Source: Clostridia bacterium
Lineage (GTDB): Bacteria > Bacillota > Clostridia > Christensenellales > Aristaeellaceae
Length of the DNA stretch: 36,343 bases
Direction: 5' to 3'
Assembly: GCA_017522345.1 (NCBI GenBank)
Contig: JAFWZN010000073.1
Location: 1-36,343 of the forward strand
The notes under the pieces were generated by a model. It ran no database searches. It saw only the letters and a program-made list of their open reading frames with translations, and was not told the origin of the DNA. Position 1 is the stretch's first letter, and every line of letters starts with the position of its first letter. The position numbers and the translations under genes were made by a program. Shown in pieces: positions 1-8,999 of this stretch.

Positions 1-82
1 ATTTTCAATCGATTTTGGCGGCATGTACTTAAAAATCGCGCGTTTTCACAAAGCGCAGCGACTGAAAACGCTTCCCCTTTCC
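1..82. repeat. 82-base two-hairpin repeat, left copy
   Basis: The same 82 bases recur at 36262-36343 in the same orientation, with differences only at positions 29-31 of the unit. Each copy can form two stems: CGATTTT with AAAATCG (10-16 / 32-38), and CGTTTTCA with TGAAAACG (41-48 / 63-70). It has no coding content that I can support. It is most likely a dispersed intergenic repeat, and it may continue beyond the window. Confidence 0.8.
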
Positions 83-353
83 GATCCCCGCCCGGAAATT
101 CCGAAGAATTTCAGGGGATCGGCCCCTCTCATCAAAAAAGGTACTTTTTTGATGACTTGAACGCTCCCAACCCTATTGCAGGTCGGGAGCGCTTCTTTTT
201 GAGATGGAAATGCGAAGAGACGCCAACTAGTGTAAAGCAAAAAGATCGAGTCAAACGCATCCGGCATTCCGGCTTTTTACGCCCGCCTTCTCCCTCAGTC
301 GGCTTTTACGCCCGCCAGCTCCCTCCCGGAGGGAGCCTTTTGGAAGCGGATCC
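83..353. other. gene-free stretch with hairpins and short repeats
   Basis: No credible gene is present. It holds an A/T-rich perfect hairpin (CATCAAAAAAG at 130-140 with CTTTTTTGATG at 144-154) and a CGCTCCC/GGGAGCG stem (162-168 / 185-191) followed on the plus strand by CTTCTTTTT. It also has two near-identical copies of CGGCTTTTACGCCCGCC (270-287 with one extra T, and 300-316), and a GCTCCCTCC/GGAGGGAGC hairpin (318-336) followed by CTTTT. The last resembles dispersed intergenic repeats common in Clostridia. The leftward operon ends at 354 and some of these stems may stop it, but none has an ideal T-run on the minus strand. Confidence 0.6.
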
Positions 354-1418
354 TTACCTCGCCTCGATCATCTGAACGGCAAAGCTTTTGTCCTTTACAG
401 ACATATCGTGTCTTACAAACGGCGTTCCGTGCAGAACGGTTATGACGTCCATATAATCCTTCGGGACGCCCTCGATCATGATGAGCTTGCCTGCGTCCAG
501 AATTTTTCTGTAAACGTCCAGCCAGCTGCCTGCGCCGGGCTTTCCGTCGCCGAACTGCCACTGGACGGCGTTTAAATCCTTGAGGGTTAACAGGCTGTCC
601 AGATGGTTGAGCTCTCCCACGCCGTCCAAGTGATAGATGGTGTGGTGAAGATGCTTGGTATCGTTTCTGATCGTGTTCAAAACAAACTGATCAAACATCT
701 TTTTGCCGATCATGTAGCTTACGTCGCACTGAACGATATAGCTCGTTTCGGTGCTCATAAGGCCCGACCAATGGGTGTATGCGCCCTGCGGGGCAAGCAC
801 GGATCTAAAATCCTCATAGGCTTCGCGCCACGCAATTTCGATTTCCCCGGCAAGACGGATGATTTCTTCGGGCTCGTCGATCATGTCGATTAAGAGGTTT
901 TCGCTGCCGCGGAAGGTCGCCGCGACGTCCAATACGCCGCCAAGATCGGGAAATCCCATTTTGACAATGCCGTTCCAGCGGTCAAGTCCTGCCCGATAGA
1001 TGGCCTTTATGCGCTTTGACCAAACATTCTCGGGATCGTATTTGACGTGAATATCCTGAATTTCGCGCTCTTTATCCGGGAAAAACCATACGCGGCCGGA
1101 GGAATTGTCCAACTTCGCGCCGCACATGGCCGCCAGCACGCCCGGGCCGAAGGAATCCATGTTGATCATGGGGAACGCGTCGCCCAAATATTCCTGTTTG
1201 GAAAGCTCCGCGTCCATGGCGTCCACGATTTCTTCCGGCGTATAGGAAAAATCCGTGCAATTGGCCTGCGTTAGATACGGCGCCTTCGTAATTCTGTCCG
1301 CTTCGTGTGCATCGGAAAGCGTCACCTTGACTAAAGGCCGGTTCAGCCTTCCTTCCCACCAAAGGTCGTGGTTTTCCACGCATCTTTTCATTTGGTCCAT
1401 TGTGAAATGAATGGCCAT
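354..1418 (-). CDS. uroporphyrinogen decarboxylase-fold protein (URO-D superfamily)
   Basis: The 354-residue protein has the general pattern of the URO-D/cobamide methyltransferase superfamily: a TIM-barrel protein with motifs such as NMDSFGPG, LLIDMIDEPEEI near residue 180, and HLDGVGEL in the C-terminal half. Family members decarboxylate uroporphyrinogen or move methyl groups. Many uncharacterised ones sit in sugar-use operons, as here, so haem synthesis is unlikely. I do not see the His-x-Cys plus distal Cys zinc site of MtaA/MtbA-type methyltransferases. It is the last gene of the leftward operon, 19 bases after the permease gene at 1438, with ribosome site AAGGAG before the ATG. The substrate is unknown. 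The fold call is fairly secure and the function is not. Confidence 0.7.
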   Translation of the reverse strand: MAIHFTMDQMKRCVENHDLWWEGRLNRPLVKVTLSDAHEADRITKAPYLTQANCTDFSYTPEEIVDAMDAELSKQEYLGDAFPMINMDSFGPGVLAAMCGAKLDNSSGRVWFFPDKEREIQDIHVKYDPENVWSKRIKAIYRAGLDRWNGIVKMGFPDLGGVLDVAATFRGSENLLIDMIDEPEEIIRLAGEIEIAWREAYEDFRSVLAPQGAYTHWSGLMSTETSYIVQCDVSYMIGKKMFDQFVLNTIRNDTKHLHHTIYHLDGVGELNHLDSLLTLKDLNAVQWQFGDGKPGAGSWLDVYRKILDAGKLIMIEGVPKDYMDVITVLHGTPFVRHDMSVKDKSFAVQMIEAR

Positions 1419-1437
1419 AGTTTTTCTCCTTACGTAA

Positions 1438-2361
1438 TCATCCTTTGATCGCGCCGACCATAACGCCCTTTACGAAGTAGCGCTGCAGGAAGGGATAGGC
1501 AACCAGAATCGGGAGCATGGCAACGATGGCAAAGGCATACTGCATCGCTTCGATATACTGCATCGTTTCAAAGATTCTGGTATCGAAATTCATATTGTTG
1601 ACGGCTTTTTCGGCTTCGCCCTCCTCCATCAGCATTCTTCTTAAGAAGATCTGGAGGGGCATCATTTCGTCGTCCTTCAAGTAAATGTACGCCGTGTACC
1701 AGTTGTTCCAGTGGCCTACGATGGAGAAAAGCGCGATAACCGCAACCGTGGCCATGCACAGCGGCACTACGATTCTCCAGAGCACCCAGAAATCGTTCGC
1801 GCCGTCGATTTTGGCGCTCTCAATCAATCCGTCCGGAAGGCCCGAGAACGTGGTTCTCAGAACGATGATGTTGTACATGCTGACGCAGCCGGTGATGATC
1901 ATGATGGTTCGGGTGTAAATCAGGCCCAGATTCTTCATGACCAGATATGTAGGAATCAGACCGCCGCCGAAGAACATGGGAATCATCATGAAGGTGATAA
2001 ACGCATTGTTCCACATGCGGTGCTTGCAGAGCGTATAGGCAGCCATGGCGTTAACAAAGAGCGAAAGAAGCGTGCCGGATGCTGCGTAGAAGATGGTATT
2101 GAGGTAACCCGTGAGTACATCCGGATTCTGGAATACGGTTTTGTACATATCAAAGGAGAATCCGCCGACGGGATACCATGCGATTCCGCCATGCAGAAAC
2201 AGCTTGGTGGGCACGCTCAAAGAACCCATGATGACGTGCCACATGGGAAGAAGCGTGATAAAGCACAGCGCAACCATCAGGATGTGATTAAAAACGCTGA
2301 ACGCGATTTCGCCGCGCGAACGTCTCAGCCAATGCGCCTTCGGTTTGGTATCTTTTTTCAT
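1438..2361 (-). CDS. CUT1 sugar ABC transporter permease, LplC/YtcP type
   Basis: This 307-residue integral membrane protein has about six hydrophobic segments. The permease coupling loop (EAA-like motif) reads ESAKIDGANDFWVLWRIVVP near residues 180-200. The N-terminal LPMWHVIMGSLS and C-terminal PFLQRYFVKGVMVGAIKG are typical of the LplC/YtcP branch of carbohydrate uptake transporter 1. It pairs with the permease at 2416 and the binding protein at 3453 to import an oligosaccharide or substituted sugar. No ATPase gene is present in the window for this system; such systems commonly use a shared MsmK/MsmX-type ATPase encoded elsewhere. A ribosome site, AAAGG, precedes the ATG. Confidence 0.9.
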   Translation of the reverse strand: MKKDTKPKAHWLRRSRGEIAFSVFNHILMVALCFITLLPMWHVIMGSLSVPTKLFLHGGIAWYPVGGFSFDMYKTVFQNPDVLTGYLNTIFYAASGTLLSLFVNAMAAYTLCKHRMWNNAFITFMMIPMFFGGGLIPTYLVMKNLGLIYTRTIMIITGCVSMYNIIVLRTTFSGLPDGLIESAKIDGANDFWVLWRIVVPLCMATVAVIALFSIVGHWNNWYTAYIYLKDDEMMPLQIFLRRMLMEEGEAEKAVNNMNFDTRIFETMQYIEAMQYAFAIVAMLPILVAYPFLQRYFVKGVMVGAIKG

Positions 2362-2415
2362 GATTGCAAGTCCGCCTTTCTGAAAAACAGTATGTTTATG
2401 CGTAATATGCTGCGC

Positions 2416-3351
2416 TTAGAAAAGTCCGTTGCCGGACAGCCTCTTGGTAATCTTATTCACGCACATCATAATGGCAAGGCTTACAGCCTGAATCGCCATA
2501 CCAACTGCGGCAGTGCCGCTGAAATCAGCGCCCTGAATGCCTTCGCGGAAAATGTAGGTATCAAGCGTATCCGCTACGTTGTAAATTGCAGGGTTATACA
2601 GAAGAATAATCTTTTCAGAGCCCGTAGAAAGCATACCGCCGCACTTCAAAATGAGCATTAAGCAAATGGTGGGCATGATGCCGGGAATGGTGATGTGAAT
2701 GGTCTGTTTCCAGCGGGAAGCGCCGTCCATCAGCGCAGCTTCATAAAGCTCTGCGTCAATGCCCGAAAGCGCGGACAGATACAAAATGGAGCCCCAGCCA
2801 AAGCCCTGCCAAATGCCGGAACCGATATACAGCGGGCGGAACCATTCACTGCGGGAAAGAAGGTTAACGGACGTCCAGTTCGGGTTAAAAAACGCAAAAA
2901 TCTTATTGAAAACGCCGTCGGACTTAACAAAAATCTGAAGAATACCGCAAATAACAACGATAGATACAAAGTGAGGCAAATAGGTTATATTCTGCACTAA
3001 CTTCTTAAAGCGCGTATTCGTAATTTCATTCAAAAGCAAAGCAAAAATGATCGGAATCGGGAATTCGATAATCAGGCTCAGGGACGTGAGCATGAGCGTG
3101 TTTTTCAGGTTTCTCAAAAAAAACATTCCGGAAAAATACGTCTGGAAATTCTGTAATCCTACAAATTCAGCCTCAAAAAAGGGAATCGCAGGGCGATATT
3201 CGAGGAAAGCAATGCAAATACCGTAGATCGGCATATAGCTGAAAATGATGTAATATGCGATCGTGGGCAAAAACATCAGATAGCACATCCAGTTCAGCTT
3301 AAAATCACGAATGAAACGTGCTCTGAAATTTTTCTTTAAAATTTGATTCAT
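2416..3351 (-). CDS. CUT1 sugar ABC transporter permease, LplB type
   Basis: This 311-residue protein has six predicted membrane spans. The first follows a basic N-terminus (WMCYLMFLPTIAYYIIFSYMPIYG). The coupling-loop motif YEAALMDGASRWKQTIHITIPG lies near residues 205-226. The short C-terminal RLSGNGLF is characteristic of LplB-like permeases, which partner LplC-like permeases and large binding proteins. The gene lies 54 bases upstream of the second permease and about 100 bases after the binding-protein gene, with a weak AAAGG ribosome site. The transported sugar cannot be read from the sequence. The family is clear from the motif and the neighbourhood. Confidence 0.9.
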   Translation of the reverse strand: MNQILKKNFRARFIRDFKLNWMCYLMFLPTIAYYIIFSYMPIYGICIAFLEYRPAIPFFEAEFVGLQNFQTYFSGMFFLRNLKNTLMLTSLSLIIEFPIPIIFALLLNEITNTRFKKLVQNITYLPHFVSIVVICGILQIFVKSDGVFNKIFAFFNPNWTSVNLLSRSEWFRPLYIGSGIWQGFGWGSILYLSALSGIDAELYEAALMDGASRWKQTIHITIPGIMPTICLMLILKCGGMLSTGSEKIILLYNPAIYNVADTLDTYIFREGIQGADFSGTAAVGMAIQAVSLAIMMCVNKITKRLSGNGLF

Positions 3352-3452
3352 AAGCCATCTGCCTTTCGACGGTTACATGACCGGCTTTTGTCGGTTTTTT
3401 AGGTTTGCCCGGCGGGCGTGAACCCGCCGGGCATTTAAGCGTCCTTCAGGAA

Positions 3453-5045
3453 TTATTCGATAGCGAGGAAGCGATCGTAAGCAGCCTGCTGGATTTCCAT
3501 GAGCTCGTTGTAGCCGAGTTCAACGGAGGTGTTGTAGTAGGTCTCCCAGCCTTCATCGGTTACGCCATTGATGATGAAGTCATAGAGGCACTCGAACATG
3601 TAGTTGGAGAAATCGGGATAGTACTTGTTGTAGATCTCGGTTTCTTCAGCAGTTCTCTTGATGAACTGAACCGGGAATACTTCGGAGTAGTTCTCGGGCT
3701 GAGACCAGGAGCCGAATACGGTTTCCTGATAGGTCTGCTCCTTGAGGGTTTCACGAGAGGTCTCGGTCATGGCGAAGCCGCTCATGAACTCAGCAACGTA
3801 CTGAGCGTCGATCTTGGGGTTGTTGTTGTACTCTTCGGTGCGAACGGGTCTGCCTTCTTCGTTGAATTCGAAGGAGATGCCTTCCATACCGAACTGGGCG
3901 AGGAGAGCCATGTCAGCATCGTAACGGAAGTCGACGAAGCGAATGGCTTCTTCGAGATCGTTGCAGCTTCTGGTGAAGTGGGTAGCATAGTACTTGTAGT
4001 TGTAGCCGGTGCCGCCCAGGTGGGTGGATACCTTACCGTCGAGGTAACGCTCGGTGGTCTGGAGCATGTTGAGGGCAGTTACAGCGCCGTTTCCGGGGAT
4101 GCCGGAGTAGATCGGGCCAAGACGTGCGTCGAAGCCGCCGATACCGATTTCGTTAGAGCAGAAGCCCGCGATGGTCTCATTGTAGCCGTAAGCAACAAAG
4201 TCGGTGTTGAGGAGGCCGTCAGCATACCAGGCATGGAGCTGCTCGACAGCTTCGCGCCATTCGGGAGTGAGGGGGCCCCACTTTACTTCGTCGCCTTCCA
4301 TATACCAGTTCTGGCCGGTGCCGAATCCGCCGTAGTACCACTCCATCATCCAGAGGTTGAACAGGCCGTGGAAGGGGTACTTAACGCCGATATCCTTAAG
4401 AGCATGGAGGTACTCGGTAAGGTCTTCGTAGGTGTTGATGTCTTCCTTCTCAAAGCCGGTGGCCTCGAGCATCCAGGTGGGGGTCAGGGGGCCGGTGAGG
4501 GTATACTGCTCAACAGCGCCGGTTTCAAGATCCATGTCATCGAAGCGGCTGCCGAAGAGGAACAGGCGTCCCTTGGGGGTGTAGTACTGATCCTGATACC
4601 ACTTGGGGCACTTGTTGAGGGTTTCCATGAACTTGGGGGCATACTCGGGGAGCATGTCGGTTACGTCGATGACCAGGCCGTCGTCGTACAGAGTCTCGGG
4701 CGCGCCGGGATAGACGTAGTTGTCAACGTTCCACCAGATCATGTCGAAGAGGTCTTCGTTGTTCTTGTCAGCCGCTGCAGCTACGCGCAGAGCAAACTTG
4801 GTGTATACGTCGTTGGTGGAGAGAATTTCAAAGTTGAGCTTAACATCTACGCCGTAAGCTTCCTTATAGCGGCGGATGTACTCTTTGATACCTTCGTGCT
4901 TGGTGATGTCGCCGTCGAGCTGCTCATAGCTGCCGGAAGCCCAGCAGAGAAGAACGTCCCATTCAACGACTTCGTCCTCTGCAAAGCCTGCGAAGCAGGG
5001 CAGAAGCATCGCGATTGCCAAAAGAGCTACGAGGAATTTTTTCAT
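3453..5045 (-). CDS. extracellular sugar-binding protein, LplA-like (CUT1)
   Basis: The 530-residue protein begins with a Sec signal peptide (MKKFLVALLAIAMLLPCFAG, cleavage probably near AGFA/EDE). It continues as a large aromatic-rich periplasmic-type binding domain of the family 1 / LplA type. The Cys at residue 17 follows LLP, a poor lipobox, so whether it is lipid-anchored is unclear. It would capture the glycan and deliver it to the permeases at 2416 and 1438. A good GGAGG ribosome site precedes the ATG. It uses more G- and C-ending preferred codons than its enzyme neighbours, as expected of a highly expressed gene. Its untranslated region contains a 13-base tandem repeat. Confidence 0.92.
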   Translation of the reverse strand: MKKFLVALLAIAMLLPCFAGFAEDEVVEWDVLLCWASGSYEQLDGDITKHEGIKEYIRRYKEAYGVDVKLNFEILSTNDVYTKFALRVAAAADKNNEDLFDMIWWNVDNYVYPGAPETLYDDGLVIDVTDMLPEYAPKFMETLNKCPKWYQDQYYTPKGRLFLFGSRFDDMDLETGAVEQYTLTGPLTPTWMLEATGFEKEDINTYEDLTEYLHALKDIGVKYPFHGLFNLWMMEWYYGGFGTGQNWYMEGDEVKWGPLTPEWREAVEQLHAWYADGLLNTDFVAYGYNETIAGFCSNEIGIGGFDARLGPIYSGIPGNGAVTALNMLQTTERYLDGKVSTHLGGTGYNYKYYATHFTRSCNDLEEAIRFVDFRYDADMALLAQFGMEGISFEFNEEGRPVRTEEYNNNPKIDAQYVAEFMSGFAMTETSRETLKEQTYQETVFGSWSQPENYSEVFPVQFIKRTAEETEIYNKYYPDFSNYMFECLYDFIINGVTDEGWETYYNTSVELGYNELMEIQQAAYDRFLAIE

Positions 5046-5101
5046 TACGAATAACCTCCATCATTCTTTTTGGTTTGGTCGTCTGGTAAGTCGGGCAAGT
5101 T

Positions 5102-5139
5102 AGTCGAGTTAGTCAGTCGAGTTAGTTAGTCGAGTTAGT
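5102..5139. repeat. 13-base-period tandem repeat in the binding-protein leader
   Basis: Three perfect copies of AGTCGAGTTAGT lie at 5102-5113, 5115-5126 and 5128-5139, separated by single bases. The array sits between the end of the glycosidase gene (5173) and the start of the binding-protein gene (5045). On the transcribed minus strand it reads as repeated ACTAACTCGACT and shows no strong hairpin. Confidence 0.9.
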
Positions 5140-5172
5140 TCAAAGTTGTGTAAGCTGCCTTTTTGATATACC

Positions 5173-7233
5173 CTAAGAGGCTTTAGGTTCCAACAGTACA
5201 ATCGCGCTGAGCGGCAAAAGATGAAGCGTATCCGCAGCCGTCCGAATGTCCGGATTTTCCGGAGTTACTTTGGCCCAATCCGCCATATACGGGTTTTCAA
5301 GCGTCTGTTCCTGCTCGGTAAGATTTACAAGAACAATCGTTTTAAGCCCGGACACGGTGGATTTCATTTCGGACACGAGCACCGCCGCATTTTTCGGCGC
5401 GTTTTCTTCTGTAGGAATAAACTCAACCTCCCACAGCCGATCCTGATAACGCTTTCTGAGCGCATCGATCATGTGGCCGTACTTGAGAAGCTCAGGGAAC
5501 TCGCCGATTCTGCCCTTGAACTGCTTAGGTTCATAGCTGATTAAGCATCTGAACAACAGGCAGAAGTTCAGCGGCGACCTGTCTTCCAAGGCTCTTGCCA
5601 CGCAAACCATCGGGTATTTTGAATCAACATAGCGGTAATCCGCCATGGTGTTTCCAAAGAAGCGGAAATAGCTCAAATCGTAATAAGGCCTGTAAAGCGC
5701 CGGAAGCGCTTCGCCCGCAAGCAGGAAGTCTTCCTTTCCCATTTCCCGGGCGAGGGCGCGCATTTCCTTTGCAAAAAGAACATCGCCCACGTACTCGCTG
5801 GCGGGAACGGGATGCCCGTGCGAGGGATCAAAGCAGTATTCGTTTCCGCCGTGATTGAACGTTTCGTCAAACAAAAGGCCGGACGCGCCAAGCTCGATGA
5901 ATTTTTTGACTTCATTTAAGCAGACGTCGCGCCAACGCTTGTCGTTCATGCACATAACGGCAAGCCTGTGCGTGTTCGCGCCCATAATCATCGCGGGGCG
6001 GTCGTAGGCGTAGCCGTTAAAGCAATGGTCTACCCCATAGATATCCTTGCTTGTGTGCTTGTAAAGCTCCTTTTGGTACCACTCGCTTCTCATGTCGCCG
6101 AAGACGAACTTGCAGTAGAGAACCACGCGCACGCCCATTTCCTCAAGCTGGCGGATGGCGTCCTTGAGCTCCTCATACGTGCCCATTCGGGGATCAACAT
6201 CGTGCGACGGAAGCGAGCCGTCCATGCCTTCCTTCGTCCAGCCGGTTAGCTGCATGACGGTCACGCCGTTTTTCACAAGCTCACGCCCGATTTCGGGAAG
6301 ATCCTTATAGCGGTAGCGAACACCGTAGCCATAGGAAGCCATCTGAAGCTGATACCAGCCGCGGATTTCCTGCGCCCACTTGGGAACGGGCGCGGGCGAA
6401 AACGCTTTTTCATAAAACTGCCTGTATTGCATAACGCCCGCCTGCCACGAGCCTTCATACGGCTCTAATGAAATCGTCGAAAGCGTCTTTTTGCCGCTTG
6501 CCGGCACAAACACCATGTGATACGCAGCCAGATTGACATAGGGCGGGTTTCCGTCCTTATCCAAAACGCCGTCGTATCGCCCCGTGTGCGTGTCGCGCAT
6601 GTGGGGCATTAGGTAGCTGAAATAAGAAATCTGATAATCGGGATTCGCGTCATGCCTCATAAGGCACACGCCCTGATCGCCTGAGCGGATGAGCGCATAC
6701 GCGCTTTCCGGGCTCATAGTAAATTTTACGGGATTAACCGTGGACCAATAGCCGCTCATCGTGGTAAAGGACGGATACAGGGGCACGTCGAACGCGCCGC
6801 TGTAGGCGGAAAACAGAAGATTCATTCCTTCCGCGTCCAACGGACGGTTGATCTTCCCAAAGCAAGGGAAGGCGACATGCTCGATCATGTATTCCGATCG
6901 GTTTTCCACTTCGCCCGAAAACTCGCAGCCGCCGTCTGTCAGGCGGATCTTGCCCGTAAAGGCGATATCCAGCGCTTCTCCGTCCTCGTCCGTAACGCCG
7001 TCCCATCGGATTTCGATCTCATTATCGCTTTTCTCGATCCAAGCGGGCTTGGTTTTGAAGCCCTTGACCGTGTTGCCCGGAAAATGAGGCTTGGGAATGC
7101 CAAGCTCGAAGGAAAGCGCCTCGCCCCCGCCCGCAAATTCCCAGCCGGTCTTTACATCTGACAGCGCTAAAAGCGCGCCGTTATCTTCGGAAAACGAAAC
7201 GGAAACCTTGCTTCCATTTAGTTCAATGGCCAT
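5173..7233 (-). CDS. DUF6259-like cytoplasmic glycoside hydrolase (TIM barrel)
   Basis: The 686-residue protein has no signal peptide. Residues 1 to about 270 look like an N-terminal beta-sandwich (substrate-collar domain). Residues 290-570 look like a TIM barrel, with WYQLQMASYGYG, VMQLTGWTKEGMDG, GASGLLFDET (candidate nucleophile Asp) and DFLLAGEALP (candidate acid/base Glu). A small beta domain ends the chain. This arrangement resembles DUF6259 proteins and distant GH36/GH31/GH13 relatives. The gene lies 13 bases after the CocE hydrolase, with AGGAGG eight or so bases before the ATG. The product should act inside the cell on the imported glycoside. Linkage specificity is unknown, and the catalytic residue assignments are by motif only. 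Confidence 0.65.
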   Translation of the reverse strand: MAIELNGSKVSVSFSEDNGALLALSDVKTGWEFAGGGEALSFELGIPKPHFPGNTVKGFKTKPAWIEKSDNEIEIRWDGVTDEDGEALDIAFTGKIRLTDGGCEFSGEVENRSEYMIEHVAFPCFGKINRPLDAEGMNLLFSAYSGAFDVPLYPSFTTMSGYWSTVNPVKFTMSPESAYALIRSGDQGVCLMRHDANPDYQISYFSYLMPHMRDTHTGRYDGVLDKDGNPPYVNLAAYHMVFVPASGKKTLSTISLEPYEGSWQAGVMQYRQFYEKAFSPAPVPKWAQEIRGWYQLQMASYGYGVRYRYKDLPEIGRELVKNGVTVMQLTGWTKEGMDGSLPSHDVDPRMGTYEELKDAIRQLEEMGVRVVLYCKFVFGDMRSEWYQKELYKHTSKDIYGVDHCFNGYAYDRPAMIMGANTHRLAVMCMNDKRWRDVCLNEVKKFIELGASGLLFDETFNHGGNEYCFDPSHGHPVPASEYVGDVLFAKEMRALAREMGKEDFLLAGEALPALYRPYYDLSYFRFFGNTMADYRYVDSKYPMVCVARALEDRSPLNFCLLFRCLISYEPKQFKGRIGEFPELLKYGHMIDALRKRYQDRLWEVEFIPTEENAPKNAAVLVSEMKSTVSGLKTIVLVNLTEQEQTLENPYMADWAKVTPENPDIRTAADTLHLLPLSAIVLLEPKAS

Positions 7234-7246
7234 ATTCCGCTTCCTC

Positions 7247-8908
7247 CTATTTTGTCTTTACCGGGAATTCCAGATAGGTTTTTCCGAGCACAATCGTGTT
7301 CATGGCGACCTTCGGATGCTTCTGAACCGCCCAATGGCCTCTTGTGTTCGAATGCGGCCAGTAGCAGAAGGCGTTGGCGGAGGCAATATCCACGCGGATG
7401 CGCTGCCCCGCTTTCGCCGTCCAGAACATCGGCTCGATTTCAAGATCGAACTCGGCAAGCGCGTTTGGATCATAGGTTCCAACCGCACGGGTGAGAGGCG
7501 AAATCGTCTCCTGAAGAACCCACGCCTCGCCGTTTTCGTCAACCAGGGAAACACGCGCGACGAACGCCGTATCTTCGCAGTCGGACTTGACGGCAAAATG
7601 CACCTTCGTGCTTCCGCGGATCTGCATTTCCTCTTTAAGCGGCTCGGTCACGAAGCTTTTTACGTCGGGTCTGAAATTGACGTCCTCCTGAAGCGCCGCG
7701 CCGTCGGATTCGGTAAAGAACACATTGGGGCCGCCCTTAAAGAAAGGCGGATCATAGGGATTATAGCGGTAAGTAATCTCGCCGCCATCGGGCTTTTCAA
7801 AAGAAAGAATGCTTTCCGGCGCGGGATACATGCGCACGCACTGCGTGTTCGCATCGTAAAATCCGTCGTGATCCTCCCATTTGCCCTCGTTGATGATGTA
7901 GGCGTTGACTTTTCCGATGCCTGCATGCGGGAAGGGCTTGCCGTCGCGGATGTAAAGGAAGAAGTCTCCGGCGTGATCCAAAACCCGTTCTCCCTCTTCC
8001 TGTATGAACGGACATTTTTCTACGTTTGAAAGCGTCAGGCTGTGCGTCCACGGGCCGACGATGAACGCGGACTTTTTGCGCACGTCCTCATCAAGCTCGT
8101 CCCACATCGGCGCCATTCCGTTAAAGAACGGATCGAAGTATCCGCCCCTCAAAAGCACGGGAACCTTCATCTTCTTCCAAACGCCCCAGACGTCGCCGAT
8201 GCCGTTGGGACGCTTCGCCAGATCGTCGTCCTCGCCGTTCATGAAAAGCCATTCGGTAATTCGGGGAACGTCGTGGCCGTACATGCGCTCGGTATATTCT
8301 GCGAACGGATACTGATAGGTGATCTTTTTGTAGTATTCGGCGACGTTTTTGGGTTCCGCGCAGTTGTCAATATTCAAAAGAGGCTTTTCATCGTGAAGCA
8401 TCATCGGAAGCCACAAAGGCCCTAAGCGCATTTTGTACCCGCCGTTAAGATACGCAAATTTATACGGCTCAGCCGGAAAAATGCTGAGCGACGCAGCCTT
8501 TACGCAGTCGGGCAGCTTGTCCAGCATGCACAGATGAACAAACGCCGTGTAGCTGCCGCCCTCAAGATAAATGCTTCCGTCAAAAAACGGCTGCTTCTGA
8601 ATCCAGTCAAGCAGAACAAGACCGTCGCGTCTTTCGTATACGAAGGGCTGCGCTAAGCCGCCCGATCCGCCGTAGCCCCGGCAATGCTGATGAACGACGG
8701 CAAAGCCTTTGCCCAGTCGTCCCGCCTGCGCGGCAAACAGGTCTTTTCTTTCCTGTTCGGTGCCGGTTGGCTTTTGAACATAGGGATCTCGGATGCAGAT
8801 AACGGGATAGGTTCCGCTTTCTGTGGGCAAATACACCTCCGTGTACAGCTTTTCGCCGTCAAAGGACTCCATATAACAGGTTTTGAGTACAAAGTCTTCC
8901 ATTGCCAC
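7247..8908 (-). CDS. CocE/NonD family serine hydrolase (X-Pro dipeptidyl-peptidase-like esterase)
   Basis: The fold is alpha/beta hydrolase followed by a PepX_C-type jelly-roll domain. The nucleophile elbow is LEGGSYTAF (Ser near residue 119 from the chosen start). The acid is probably in LLRGGYFDPFFNG and the His in VGPWTHSL. The oxyanion region is CIRDPY. Family members cut acyl esters (cocaine esterase), amides or X-Pro peptides. I chose a GTG start at 8908 because AAGGAGGG ends eight bases before it. An ATG six bases further in is possible, while an upstream ATG at 8947 has no ribosome site. The protein has 553 residues and no secretion signal. In this operon it probably removes ester groups from an imported glycan (inference). 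Confidence 0.85.
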   Translation of the reverse strand: MAMEDFVLKTCYMESFDGEKLYTEVYLPTESGTYPVICIRDPYVQKPTGTEQERKDLFAAQAGRLGKGFAVVHQHCRGYGGSGGLAQPFVYERRDGLVLLDWIQKQPFFDGSIYLEGGSYTAFVHLCMLDKLPDCVKAASLSIFPAEPYKFAYLNGGYKMRLGPLWLPMMLHDEKPLLNIDNCAEPKNVAEYYKKITYQYPFAEYTERMYGHDVPRITEWLFMNGEDDDLAKRPNGIGDVWGVWKKMKVPVLLRGGYFDPFFNGMAPMWDELDEDVRKKSAFIVGPWTHSLTLSNVEKCPFIQEEGERVLDHAGDFFLYIRDGKPFPHAGIGKVNAYIINEGKWEDHDGFYDANTQCVRMYPAPESILSFEKPDGGEITYRYNPYDPPFFKGGPNVFFTESDGAALQEDVNFRPDVKSFVTEPLKEEMQIRGSTKVHFAVKSDCEDTAFVARVSLVDENGEAWVLQETISPLTRAVGTYDPNALAEFDLEIEPMFWTAKAGQRIRVDIASANAFCYWPHSNTRGHWAVQKHPKVAMNTIVLGKTYLEFPVKTK

Positions 8909-8999
8909 GCTGAAATCCCTCCTTCTTTTCGCAGATGGCTTGCGCAAAACAAACGGCGACCGCTTTCGGATCAGCCGGGCGATCTTGCCTTCCTCTTGA

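Noticed and set aside
270..336. Short spaced repeats considered as a CRISPR array
   Set aside because: There are only two 17-18 base copies, 12 bases apart, no further units and no cas genes.
1711..2661. A 316-codon plus-strand frame over both sugar permeases
   Set aside because: It crosses the boundary between two real genes and encodes a His/Arg-rich sequence typical of antisense frames.
3405..5054. A 549-codon open frame on the plus strand over the sugar-binding-protein gene
   Set aside because: It mirrors the real gene on the minus strand, which has a signal peptide, family motifs and a ribosome site. The antisense product is a low-complexity Val/Gly/Glu-rich chain with no recognisable domain.
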